Shown here: piece after piece, positions 24,445 to 32,851 of the stretch
Layout of the letters: each line of letters begins with the position of its first letter
Position numbering within the stretch: position 1 is the stretch's first letter
Assembly: GCA_034933285.1 (NCBI GenBank)
Contig: JAYFNT010000027.1
Coordinates: 19,377-83,376, forward strand
Direction: 5' to 3'
Length of the DNA: 64,000 nt
Origin: RPRC01 sp034933285
Lineage (GTDB): Bacteria > Desulfobacterota > Desulfuromonadia > Geobacterales > Geobacteraceae
Notes under the pieces: model-generated
Databases searched by the model: none
Told to the model about the DNA's origin: nothing
Seen by the model: only the letters and a program-made list of their open reading frames with translations
Program-made: the position numbers and the translations under genes

Positions 24445-25137
24445 TTACCCCTCGGCCAATTTTCCGCGAGTCCGGCCGAATTTGCGCTCGCACTCGCCTG
24501 CCAGCCAGCATGCCCAATCATCCAGGCCACTGCCGTTTCTGCAGGAAATTTCGAAGAGAGGCGGCATAGGCTTGACAGCGGCAACACCGTCACAAAACAT
24601 CTTCCTGTCGAACTCCATTGCCTCCAGAAGGTCTATCTTATTGATAAGAACCACATCGGCACGAAGATAGATGGATGGGTACTTGTACGGCTTGTCATGG
24701 CCTTCTGTCGTGCTGGCTATAACTATGTTCAGATCTTCACCAAGCGAAAATTCGGAAGGGCACACCAAGTTGCCGACGTTCTCTATGAACAGTATAGTCG
24801 GCCGATCATAAGTAAATTTAACCGCTGCCTGTCTGATCATGTTTGCATCCAGGTGGCACATGTTTCCAGTGTTTATCTGCTCGACTGGAATCCCTCTTTC
24901 TGCCATCACGTCTGCATCGATCCTGGAAGCCATGTCGCCTTCAATAACCGCAAAGGCAAACCGGTCATGCAAAGCTTCAATCGTCTTCAGTATCGTACTG
25001 GTCTTTCCGGCACCCGGCGCTGCCATGATATTCACGACAAGAACGCCGTTCCTGCTGAAAAATTCCCGATTCTGGCGGGCAAGATTCTCGTTGGCCTCAA
25101 GGATATTTCTTCGTATCTCAATCCGCCCCATCATCAA
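24445..25137 (-). CDS. hypB: Hydrogenase nickel-insertion GTPase HypB
   Basis: SIMIBI-class GTPase that delivers Ni to [NiFe] hydrogenase large subunits together with HypA. 230 residues. The P-loop is MAAPGAGKTSTILKTIEAL near residue 40. Switch and base-recognition motifs are VIEGDMASRIDAD, LFIENVGNLVCPSEFSLGED and INKIDLLE. It lacks an N-terminal His-rich or CxxCGC nickel-storage segment. Its ATG overlaps the hypA 3' end by 20 bases, which suggests translational coupling. Confidence 0.95.
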   Translation of the reverse strand: MMMGRIEIRRNILEANENLARQNREFFSRNGVLVVNIMAAPGAGKTSTILKTIEALHDRFAFAVIEGDMASRIDADVMAERGIPVEQINTGNMCHLDANMIRQAAVKFTYDRPTILFIENVGNLVCPSEFSLGEDLNIVIASTTEGHDKPYKYPSIYLRADVVLINKIDLLEAMEFDRKMFCDGVAAVKPMPPLFEISCRNGSGLDDWACWLAGECERKFGRTRGKLAEG

Positions 25138-25470
25138 CCTCTAAACTCTCTATGTAGAATTCCTGTCCCTTGTCGGCTACTATGCTTTTTCCGCCGCAAT
25201 CGGGACAACTTATGCCGATGGAACGCCCTGTAAAGAGATGTCCGCAAGCCGTACAGACGAACTCTGGCGCGATCCTTTTGAACTGCAGCACCGCATCCTC
25301 AAGGACTGTACCCTTGGTCATGATATTAAAATAAAACTGTATCGACTCATCAACGATACTTGTTAAATCGCCGATCACAATTGTTATGGCCGTCACCTTT
25401 GGAAGGTTTTTTTTTTGACTTCATCGGAGACGACCTGTATCAGGCCTTCAGTTACTGACAATTCATGCAT
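25118..25470 (-). pseudogene. hypA: hypA, nickel-insertion protein, interrupted by a 1-base frameshift in an A10 tract
   Basis: HypA binds Ni and Zn for [NiFe] centre maturation. ATG at 25470 gives the family start MHELSVTEGLIQVVSDEVKK, including the invariant nickel-binding His2-Glu3. After an uninterrupted run of ten A (25416-25407) the frame reaches TGA at 25395. One extra A would read through as KNLPKVTAITIVIGDL and restore a protein of about 117 residues, the normal HypA length. The rest, with the zinc motif CTACGHLF and CPDCGG, is intact. This may be a sequencing error, a true mutation, or a gene expressed by polymerase slippage. Confidence 0.85.
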
Positions 25471-25522
25471 CTTTTCACTTGCTCCGCGTTATTGAGCGAA
25501 TTATTTTCCGGTTCTGATCCCG

Positions 25523-25882
25523 TCAGGTTGCAGCCGGTTCCGCTGTTTCCTTAGGCTGCTGCACATGCATTACCATGTCCTTCTCGGCAACTGCAGCCCT
25601 GTAGAGCTTCTCTTGATACAGGCACTTGACCGGACAAACCTCGACACAGACGCCGCAATAGACACATGCGAACGGATCAACTTCCCAGGTCTTTGCCTGC
25701 TTGTCAACTTTAATGCACTGCGACGGACACCTCATCTGGCACACTCCGCACAAGATGCATTTTTCTATATCGATCTTCAGCTCGCCTTTTGTATGCTTGA
25801 ATGCTTCCCTTTTATGAAACGGATAGAGGCGAGTGGCATATTTCGTAAGCAGATTTTTTAAAACGTTTTTGGTCATGAACAT
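25523..25882 (-). CDS. echF: Ech-type hydrogenase ferredoxin subunit (EchF / NuoI-like)
   Basis: 119 residues. Two [4Fe-4S] motifs, CILCGVCQMRCPSQC and CVYCGVCVEVCP, in the arrangement of NuoI/EchF polyferredoxins that pass electrons to the small subunit. A GGGAGAG ribosome site supports the start; a second ATG two codons in is possible. The C-terminal ~25 residues are Pro/Glu/Ala-rich and unconserved. It is the last structural gene of the ech operon, 18 bases downstream of echE. Confidence 0.9.
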   Translation of the reverse strand: MFMTKNVLKNLLTKYATRLYPFHKREAFKHTKGELKIDIEKCILCGVCQMRCPSQCIKVDKQAKTWEVDPFACVYCGVCVEVCPVKCLYQEKLYRAAVAEKDMVMHVQQPKETAEPAAT

Positions 25883-25900
25883 GGTGCGCTCTCCCGTTGA

Positions 25901-26977
25901 TTAGCGTTCCGTACAGCTTATGCAGGGGTCAATGGTTAGAATCAGGACCGGGACGTCGGCAAGTTCGCAACCCGGCAGCATGTCCAGGAGAGGCGGAATG
26001 TTCGCAAACGTCGGTGTGCGGATCCTGACCCTTTCCAGGAACTTCTTGCCTGCTCCCTTGATATAATAGAAACACTCTCCACGGGGTTGCTCGACGCGAG
26101 ATGTCACTTCACCAGTGGGAAGGCCTTTGGGTTTCACTCCCAGTTCACCTTCCGGGAGCTTGGAAAAAGCCTGGCGAACGAGGTCGATTGCCTGGAAGAT
26201 TTCGTTGAAACGGACAGCCGTACGAGCATAGCAATCTCCGTCGGTTTCGACAACCGGTGCGAAATCAAGCTCGGAATACGCTGCATACCCGGTCTGCCTC
26301 ATGTCCTGAGCAATACCGCTCGCACGGAGGGTTGGGCCGGCAGCCCCCAACTCGTATGCTTTTTCCTTCGTCAGGACACCTTTGCCGACAGTCCTGAGTT
26401 TCACCGTGTAGTCATCCAGAATGGTGGACTTGAGTTGCAGGGTTTCTTTTTCCACGATCTTCAACGTGTCAAGGATCCATTGTGCCGATTCGGCAGTGAT
26501 ATCTCTTCTGACACCGCCTACATTATTCACCGAAAGAATGACTCGATTTCCCGCTGTCGCTTCCTGGAGATCCATTACACGTTCCCGGATTCTCCAGAAC
26601 TGCATGAAAAGGCTTTCGAACCCGAACGCATCCGCGAACAGTCCGAGCCAGAGAAGATGGCTGTGAATCCTGTGCATTTCAGCCCAGATGGTCCGCAGAT
26701 ATTTCGCCCTGGAAGGAACTTCCAGGCCCATCAGCGCCTCGATCCCCTGGCAGTAGCAGAGGGCGTGCATGCAACTGCAGATCCCGCACACACGCTCGAC
26801 AATGTATATCATCTGATTATGGTCGCGAATCTCCGCAAGCTTTTCGAGCCCGCGGTGAACGTAGCCGAGTTTTGGAATCGCTTCTTTTACAATTTCATCC
26901 TCAATCGTAAGGGTCAGATGCAGCGGCTCCGGCAGAACCGGATGCTGCGGCCCGAAAGGTAGTACTGTCTTTGCCAT
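25901..26977 (-). CDS. echE: Ech-type [NiFe] hydrogenase large subunit (EchE)
   Basis: 358 residues, catalytic subunit related to NuoD. The N-terminal nickel motif RVCGICSCMHAL (about residues 62-73) and the C-terminal motif DPCISCTER supply the four Ni-binding cysteines, so this is a true hydrogenase and not a complex I subunit. The protein ends directly after the C-terminal motif, so there is no peptide to remove; Ech- and CooH-type enzymes are known for lacking this extension in some cases. NuoD-like HRGLEKLAE and QPRGECFYYIKG are also present. Confidence 0.95.
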   Translation of the reverse strand: MAKTVLPFGPQHPVLPEPLHLTLTIEDEIVKEAIPKLGYVHRGLEKLAEIRDHNQMIYIVERVCGICSCMHALCYCQGIEALMGLEVPSRAKYLRTIWAEMHRIHSHLLWLGLFADAFGFESLFMQFWRIRERVMDLQEATAGNRVILSVNNVGGVRRDITAESAQWILDTLKIVEKETLQLKSTILDDYTVKLRTVGKGVLTKEKAYELGAAGPTLRASGIAQDMRQTGYAAYSELDFAPVVETDGDCYARTAVRFNEIFQAIDLVRQAFSKLPEGELGVKPKGLPTGEVTSRVEQPRGECFYYIKGAGKKFLERVRIRTPTFANIPPLLDMLPGCELADVPVLILTIDPCISCTER

Positions 26978-27060
26978 GTACGTATGCCTCCTATTTCTGG
27001 TCAGCGCGCATATGTTTCACTTTTCGAACATTTCCGGCGCTTGTTGACGACATCCTGCTC

Positions 27061-27444
27061 TTAAACTCTCTTTATACCGATGTTACAGAAGGGTGTCTTT
27101 TGAACCTCTTCATCGTTGTACAACATGCCCTGGAAATCCAGGGGGATACCGTCGAATTCAACGCCGAAATGCTCTTTAATTTCATTTTCTACCAGAAAAG
27201 CGCAGGAATATACCGAGGCTATACTCCCAATTTTGCTTCCTTTCGGGACGTCAACCCTGAGATTCCTGAGTTCCGCGTCCTTGTCGAAATGATACAGCAC
27301 ACAGATACTCTCTTCCAGCTCAGCAGAAGACATGGTAACGAATCTGAACCCTTCGTCCTTCAGCTCTCTGGACAAGGTAATGACCTCGTCCGGCCGGACT
27401 TCAGCCGTATTCTCTTCAGTTAAGACCACTGCACTAGCTATCAT
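27061..27444 (-). CDS. echD: Ech-type hydrogenase subunit D (NuoC-like)
   Basis: 127 residues. The C-terminal half contains ENEIKEHFGVEFDGIPLDF, a NuoC/EchD signature (normally ExEIxDxFGxxFxGxP). The N-terminal half is short and variable, as is usual for EchD. It lies between echC and echE with short gaps. Confidence 0.88.
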   Translation of the reverse strand: MIASAVVLTEENTAEVRPDEVITLSRELKDEGFRFVTMSSAELEESICVLYHFDKDAELRNLRVDVPKGSKIGSIASVYSCAFLVENEIKEHFGVEFDGIPLDFQGMLYNDEEVQKTPFCNIGIKRV

Positions 27445-27467
27445 GGAACAAGCCTCCTTGTTTCGTG

Positions 27468-27956
27468 CTATCTTGCCTTTATGGCCGCCTGGGTTTTTTC
27501 AAGCCGCTCGAAAATACCCTGGTCGACTTTTTTGCCCTTTTCCGCCAGTTTCCCCAGCGCAATGACCACGCCGTCAATTATGGACTCCGGCTTGGGCGCG
27601 CAACCCGAAACGTATGCATCAACCGGGATCACCTTGTCCACTCCGCCAACCACGTTGTAGGCTTCCCGGAATACGCCACCGGAGGTTCCGCAAGCGCCTA
27701 TCGCAACGACGACTTTCGGTTCGGGCATCTGGTCGTAGATATTCTTCAGAGCTTTCTTGTTTCGATGATTCACTGTTCCGGTCACAACCAGAATGTCGGC
27801 ATGCTTGGGATTCCCCACATTGATGATTCCGAACCTTTCGATATCATAAACAGGGGTCAGACATGCCAGTACTTCAATATCGCATCCATTGCAGCTTCCA
27901 CAATCGAAATGGATCAGCCAGGGGGATTTAACTCGTGATGTTGATATAAGACTCAT
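27468..27956 (-). CDS. echC: Ech-type hydrogenase small subunit (EchC / NuoB-like)
   Basis: 162 residues from ATG 27956, chosen because of the GAGG ribosome site upstream; a TTG at 27980 would add eight residues. Cysteines for the proximal [4Fe-4S] cluster are in DCGSCNGCDIE, IGACGTSGG and VSGCAPKPE. The family is NuoB/EchC. It transfers electrons between EchF and the Ni-Fe site in EchE. Confidence 0.93.
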   Translation of the reverse strand: MSLISTSRVKSPWLIHFDCGSCNGCDIEVLACLTPVYDIERFGIINVGNPKHADILVVTGTVNHRNKKALKNIYDQMPEPKVVVAIGACGTSGGVFREAYNVVGGVDKVIPVDAYVSGCAPKPESIIDGVVIALGKLAEKGKKVDQGIFERLEKTQAAIKAR

Positions 27957-28025
27957 AATCGCTAACCTCTTTTCAATCAAGATGGGAAAGTCATCTCGAA
28001 ACGCTGTATGCCGTTAAACGGAATT

Positions 28026-28889
28026 CTATTTTATCTTCGCATAAATCCAGAAATAATTGGCAAACGACATGAGCAGCCCTCCGGTCCAGGCATGTGGAAG
28101 CATCCATCTCCAGGTAAGGCGCGCAGTGATATTGTCGACAAGTATTTCTCCAAAATAGGTGGCTACGATCAGAACCGTCATCCATATGAAATTCGTATGC
28201 CAGAAGAGCGCGCACAGCCCAAGGATGAAAACGGTCTCAAACCAGTGCGATATTTCGATTACCCCGAGATAAGGTCCCGAGTACTCGGTCATTACGCCCT
28301 TCACCAACTCCTGGTGGGCATGATGTGAGGTCGAGATGTCGAACGGCGATTTTCTCAGCTTGATGACAATCGCATAACCCAGCACCACAAAGAGAAGCGG
28401 CAGGGAAATGAGAAGCGGTTCGTGATAATTCGCAACGATCTGGGAAATCTTGAAGCTTCCCGTTTCAAGATAGATGCCCACAAACACAAGGATGATAAGC
28501 GGTTCGTAGGTCAGCATCTGAATCAGTTCACGCTGTGCGCCAACCTGACTGTACGGCGATTCGGCAGCCAGGGCTCCGATGACCAGAAACACCCCGCCAA
28601 CCGCCAGAACGAAGAAGATCAGCAGCAGGTCGGACTGGAGAGCAAGAAGCACAACAGTAAGTATATTGGCGGCAAGGTACATGTAGGCACAGAAAATCTG
28701 CCAGTAATTGCAAACCATCTTCTCCTTGCCGAAAAGCTTGAAGACATCGTAGAAAGGCTGGAGAATCGGGGGGCCGTAACGTCCCTGAAGCCGTGCAGTG
28801 ACCTTTCTGTCTATCCCTGCGACCAGACCGCCCACCAGCGGTGATAAAAATACTGCTGCTATGACGGCAATCACGTCAAATGTGCTCAT
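28026..28889 (-). CDS. echB: Ech-type hydrogenase membrane subunit (EchB / NuoH-like)
   Basis: 287 residues with about eight hydrophobic segments. NuoH-like motifs GRYGPPILQPFYDVFKLFGKE and SPFDISTSHHAHQELVKG identify it. It anchors the catalytic module and forms part of the ion channel. Its ATG overlaps the echA stop by 4 bases. Confidence 0.94.
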   Translation of the reverse strand: MSTFDVIAVIAAVFLSPLVGGLVAGIDRKVTARLQGRYGPPILQPFYDVFKLFGKEKMVCNYWQIFCAYMYLAANILTVVLLALQSDLLLIFFVLAVGGVFLVIGALAAESPYSQVGAQRELIQMLTYEPLIILVFVGIYLETGSFKISQIVANYHEPLLISLPLLFVVLGYAIVIKLRKSPFDISTSHHAHQELVKGVMTEYSGPYLGVIEISHWFETVFILGLCALFWHTNFIWMTVLIVATYFGEILVDNITARLTWRWMLPHAWTGGLLMSFANYFWIYAKIK

Positions 28890-30895
28890 CGTACGACCTC
28901 CCCGAACATGACGATCAAGATAATAAGTGACAGTATGTTGATCCAGTATGAAATCTTGTCTTCACCGATGAAATCCTGGAGATACACGTTACCGGCAAGG
29001 TAGTCTCTCCATGTGTTCATATGGCTCCTGAATTTCGGCTGGCTTGGATCCGGGTACTGCTCTCCACACATGTATGGCGCGCTCACGACCCTGTGCCCGC
29101 TTTTTTTGGAAGCGATTACCGCGAACAGATATGCAACGATGGAGAGGAGGAAAACCGGCAGTATATAGAACGCCCCGACACCGCTGGTCAGTCCGAAGGG
29201 ACCCATCTTGAACGGTTCGACAAACAGGCCGGGCCGGTATGATGCAACGACCGGATCAACAAGTATGGTGTATATCCAGGGCACTGCCATGCTCAGAACG
29301 ATCGCGCCCATTGCAAGCAGTACCAGAGGAAGTTTGATCGAAGGCGAATCATTCCATTTAGCGTTGGGATAGAAGCCCCTGATCATGGTGAGTAAAGTCG
29401 CCTTGATAGCTGACTCCTTTTTGACTTCCTGCTCCTTGAGCTGGGGGCCGCTCACGAACAGTCCGGCCCATCTTGCCCAGAACAGTACGGTCAGACCGCT
29501 GCCCAGGGCAACCATAACCACAACCCAGGGTATATTGGCCGCGGCTTCCATGGCCATCCATTTGCTCATGAGCATGCCGAACGGCGGAAGCATCATGGTC
29601 AAGATGCCGATGATGGTTATGCGAGATACTGCCGGCATGCTGTTGTAGAGGCCGCGCATGTCTTCGATGTCCCGGCTGCCGATGGCATGTTCAATGGTGC
29701 CTACGCACAGGAAGAGCAGACCCTTGGAAACAGCATGGAAGATAATCAGCAGAATCGCCGCGATAATGGCAGCCGGCGTGTTGATCCCTGCGCAAGCGAT
29801 TATGAGGCCAAGGTTTGCTATGGTCGAGTAGGCAAGGATCTTCTTGCCGTTACTCATGTTCACGGCAAGGGCTGACGCGGTAACGAACGTAAAGGCGCCA
29901 AAAGTCGCCACTATCGTGCTCAGATAGGTGCCCTGAAATCCTGGTGCAAGACGGACAACGAGATAGACGCCGGCCTTTACCATGGTGCTTGAGTGAAGCA
30001 GGGCGGAAACAGGCGTGGGTGCGACCATTGCGCCGCACAGCCAGCTCTGGAAAGGCACCTGGGCAGCCTTGGTAAACCCTGCGAAGCACAGGAGCGCAAA
30101 GGGGAGAAGGAGAAACCCGGTCAACTCTGGCGAATGATTAATCAGATTTTGCAGCGAAAAATATTCGACAGACTGGGTTTTGTAGAATATCCCGATTATT
30201 GCCCCGACAAAAGCAACGCCACCAGTCATGTTCATCCACAGAGCTCTGGTAGCGTTTTTGATAGCGATCTCCGTCCGGTCATGCCCGATCAGCATGAAGG
30301 AGCAGAACGTGGTCACTTCCCAGAAGAAGTAAAGCCAAAGCAGATTGTTCGAGAAAACCAGCCCGTTCATTGCACCGAGGAACAGCACGAGAAAAAAGAA
30401 GAATCGGGGCTGGCGGCTTTTCTTCAGGTGAAGGTGATGCTCGTGATCTGCCATATATCGAATACCGAAGATGCAGACGAGCGACCCGACAATGGATATG
30501 ATCAGGTTCATGATCAGCGCCAGATTGTCGATATAGAATGCCGGGCCAACCTCCACATGGGGCGCCATCTTCAGTTCGAAATAGGCGAGGGGAACGATCT
30601 GTAGCAGTGTGAGTAGTATGACCAGTGGATTGCCGAGCTTGAAGGCAATCCCGAGAATGATGAAGAGCAATGCGAAATCAAAAAAAGTGATGATTGAATT
30701 GACGCTGACGCCAAGCAGGGTTTCCGGCGTATACGTACATGGTCCATTCTGGAAGAGCATCAGGGCACTCACGGCCAGTACGACACCGGTTGTTACGATA
30801 ACCGCAGCCCGCGCCTTTGCGTTGCCAATCATGAAGCACAGCGCACCGGCAATAAATGGCAGCAAAATGCTGACACCAATCAATACGTCTACCAT
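28886..30895 (-). CDS. echA: Ech-type hydrogenase antiporter-like subunit (EchA / NuoL-like)
   Basis: 669 residues, about 16 membrane segments. Proton_antipo_M domain with LLWLYFFWEVTTFCSFMLIG, KAAQVPFQSWLCGAMVAPTPVSALLHSSTMVKAGVYL and the expected conserved Lys and His residues. It is the presumed H+ or Na+ translocating subunit. First gene of the ech operon with an AGGGAGGT ribosome site. An extended C-terminus (last ~120 residues, ending in two membrane segments) is like that of HyfB/EchA. Confidence 0.93.
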   Translation of the reverse strand: MVDVLIGVSILLPFIAGALCFMIGNAKARAAVIVTTGVVLAVSALMLFQNGPCTYTPETLLGVSVNSIITFFDFALLFIILGIAFKLGNPLVILLTLLQIVPLAYFELKMAPHVEVGPAFYIDNLALIMNLIISIVGSLVCIFGIRYMADHEHHLHLKKSRQPRFFFFLVLFLGAMNGLVFSNNLLWLYFFWEVTTFCSFMLIGHDRTEIAIKNATRALWMNMTGGVAFVGAIIGIFYKTQSVEYFSLQNLINHSPELTGFLLLPFALLCFAGFTKAAQVPFQSWLCGAMVAPTPVSALLHSSTMVKAGVYLVVRLAPGFQGTYLSTIVATFGAFTFVTASALAVNMSNGKKILAYSTIANLGLIIACAGINTPAAIIAAILLIIFHAVSKGLLFLCVGTIEHAIGSRDIEDMRGLYNSMPAVSRITIIGILTMMLPPFGMLMSKWMAMEAAANIPWVVVMVALGSGLTVLFWARWAGLFVSGPQLKEQEVKKESAIKATLLTMIRGFYPNAKWNDSPSIKLPLVLLAMGAIVLSMAVPWIYTILVDPVVASYRPGLFVEPFKMGPFGLTSGVGAFYILPVFLLSIVAYLFAVIASKKSGHRVVSAPYMCGEQYPDPSQPKFRSHMNTWRDYLAGNVYLQDFIGEDKISYWINILSLIILIVMFGEVVR

Positions 30896-31235
30896 CTTGT
30901 ACCTCCCTTCGGCGGAAAGAACAGCCCAACCTTATTTCTTCGTGCCATGACAACTCCTTTCCCATAATCTCTGCACGATGAACGGAACCCGTGAGGGAAA
31001 CATTCCCGCTGTTGTATCTTTCAGTATTAGTAAAAACTGCCAACATTGCCGTGCAATGGCCGCCAAAGGCAGGCAAACCGCAAATCAGCCAATGGTATGC
31101 TTTTCTCTCATTTTGTGTCAAGCATAATTTAGTTAGAATCAAATTATTTTATTTCGGCTTGAATTCAAACCCACGCATGTTTTAATCTCGATAATTCATG
31201 GCCGATTTGTTGCTGATAACCATCGTCTGCGAATA
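30896..31235. other. Intergenic region upstream of the ech operon
   Basis: About 340 bases without a gene. It presumably holds the ech promoter; a TGGCACG-like sigma54 -24 element appears on the minus strand at 30947-30941 but no matching -12 (TTGC) follows. The stretch 31100-31160 is AT-rich. Confidence 0.4.
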
Positions 31236-31278
31236 AAACGGCCGGTGAAACCAGAGACCCTGGTGACACCGGCCGTTT
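31236..31278. terminator. Large hairpin terminator (folE2 3' side)
   Basis: AAACGGCCGGTG (31236-31247) pairs perfectly with CACCGGCCGTTT (31267-31278); an inner CCAG/CTGG stem fills the loop. Ends in T-runs on both strands are short (TTTTATTC on minus). It lies about 150 bases after the folE2 stop and most likely ends that transcript. Confidence 0.7.
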
Positions 31279-31425
31279 CAATAAAAATAAGTGGGGGAGA
31301 TAGAAGCGGGAGATGGGTCACCGATTTTGTGACATCTCTTATTCGTTCGATTTCCTTGTGCACGGCATATAGCCGACAGCATGCACATCCCGAGTTGAAC
31401 TGTTCTCGGAAAAATCAGTGCTGAA

Positions 31426-32199
31426 TCAACTTAACGGTATCCACATGCTTTTCGCAGTCCCGATAAAAGTACTGTAGGAATGGAGCATGCCGAAGTTTGC
31501 ACAACTGACCGAATACCCTTCGATATCACGGATATTGGCCAGGTCTTCCTTGATCTCGTCAACCATGACCACACTTGTCTTCTGTTCGCTGTGCACCTTC
31601 TTGATAATGAACGCCTGGTCTTCTTCGGTAAGGAAGGAATAAACCTGCACAAGTGCATGGTTGTCAATTATGTCAATGAGGTCTTCAGGATATATATCTT
31701 TATGGGACTGAACTTCCAGATCAACCCGGCTCATCTGGCCGAAGAGACCACCAGGTTTGTCAGCTGAAGATCCGGGATAGGTCGTTATGCAGGGGGCGGC
31801 AATTTTCAAGGAAACCTGCGGTTTGAGGTCGCTCTTGGCAACTTTTGCCGAATACATGCAATTGTAACGGACCAGGCATTTTTCATTTGAAACCGGCGTA
31901 CTCTTTTCGACGAAAAATGGATACTCGAAATCAACCTTCACCTTGGTGGCATTCAGCTCACGCATGTAATCGAGAATATTAGACTTGAGTGATTCAGTGC
32001 CTATTTTCTCGCGGTGCTGGTGCACGATCTGGATGAACTTGTCGATCCAGCTCGCTTCGAATTCGTGCATGATGCGGGCAGCAATGGAGATCTTGGCAAT
32101 GGTGAACTGGCCATCCTTATGTTCTCTCGACAAGACCTTCATGGGAAAAGGTAAATCAGTCATGCCCACATCCTGCATAAATCTTTTCTCGTCTTTCAT
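31426..32199 (-). CDS. FolE2/MptA-family GTP cyclohydrolase-like protein, divergent active-site region
   Basis: 257 residues. Overall layout fits GCYH-IB (FolE2): an N-terminal segment VGMTDLPFPMKVLSREH, then FTIAKISIAARIMHEFEASWIDKFIQIVHQH, and a C-terminal domain with DIEGYSVSCANFGMLHSYS. Canonical FolE2 enzymes carry an LCPCSK-type cysteine motif followed by a GAHNQRS-type histidine motif. Here the corresponding region reads AAPCITTYPGSS and GGLFGQMSRVDLEV, so one Cys remains and the His appears lost. The fold is probable; the reaction (GTP to dihydroneopterin triphosphate) is uncertain. Single gene with its own promoter. Confidence 0.75.
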   Translation of the reverse strand: MKDEKRFMQDVGMTDLPFPMKVLSREHKDGQFTIAKISIAARIMHEFEASWIDKFIQIVHQHREKIGTESLKSNILDYMRELNATKVKVDFEYPFFVEKSTPVSNEKCLVRYNCMYSAKVAKSDLKPQVSLKIAAPCITTYPGSSADKPGGLFGQMSRVDLEVQSHKDIYPEDLIDIIDNHALVQVYSFLTEEDQAFIIKKVHSEQKTSVVMVDEIKEDLANIRDIEGYSVSCANFGMLHSYSTFIGTAKSMWIPLS

Positions 32200-32334
32200 G
32201 TCTGCCTCCTTAGGTTAGCTGGTTGATTTCCGACAAGTTTACCTTCACCACCACTCCAGTGAGGTATACCCTGCCCGCAAACGGTGGGCTCCCCCCCCGT
32301 TTCGTTTGCTTTTCGCCAAACTATATCCGTTTTA

Positions 32335-32362
32335 TTTATACTGTATTTTTGTCAGATGTCAA
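32335..32362 (-). promoter_or_regulatory. Sigma70 promoter of the folE2-like gene
   Basis: Minus-strand TTGACA (32362-32357), 16-base spacer, TATAAA (32340-32335), about 135 bases upstream of the start codon. Confidence 0.75.
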
Positions 32363-32744
32363 GGACATTGTTTATCAATAATAAAACAGTTTACTATGAT
32401 TTAAATATTTTTGCCCGCCTCCGTCAAATCCGGTTTCGAACTTCCATGTTGTTGACTGCAAGCAGCAGATTGCCAAAGAATGAAAGTATACACCTGAATC
32501 CGTGACGCCTGAGAACCGAGCAAGCAAATGCCGGGGTTCAACGTCACTTACATTGCATCATGCCCGGCGCGACAGGTGAACTCCGTCGGGCTGCCTCATC
32601 TCGCCGGAATGCAGAAACAAAGGCGTTCTGCGCAGCCGAAGGCGTGAAGACGTCACGGAATCAGGATACAGGGAATTTGGAATAGTTGAATGAGCAGCAA
32701 AGATATTTCAGACGAGATTCACGCAAAGCCGGACAAATCAAAAA
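32363..32744. other. Intergenic region between folE2-like gene and aldehyde dehydrogenase
   Basis: About 380 bases with no gene. AT-rich on the left, GC-rich on the right. A 6-bp dyad GTGACG (32502-32507) / CGTCAC (32542-32547) is visible; no function is proposed. Confidence 0.35.
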
Positions 32745-32779
32745 AAGCCCCCGGCAGTCCTTGAAGGAGCCGGGGGCTT
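32745..32779 (-). terminator. Rho-independent terminator of the aldehyde dehydrogenase gene
   Basis: AAGCCCCCGGC (32745-32755) pairs with GCCGGGGGCTT (32769-32779). On the minus strand it is followed by a run of T (A-run 32740-32746 on plus). It lies about 70 bases after the gene's stop. Confidence 0.9.
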
Positions 32780-32851
32780 GAAATGGGTCCTTACTTCTTG
32801 TCTAAACAACAATTAATCATTTCAAATGTATCTTCCGAAACTCAAACCGAA

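Noticed and set aside
30931..30947. Sigma54 promoter upstream of the ech operon
   Set aside because: A TGGCACG -24-like element is present on the minus strand, but no TTGC/-12 element at the required distance.
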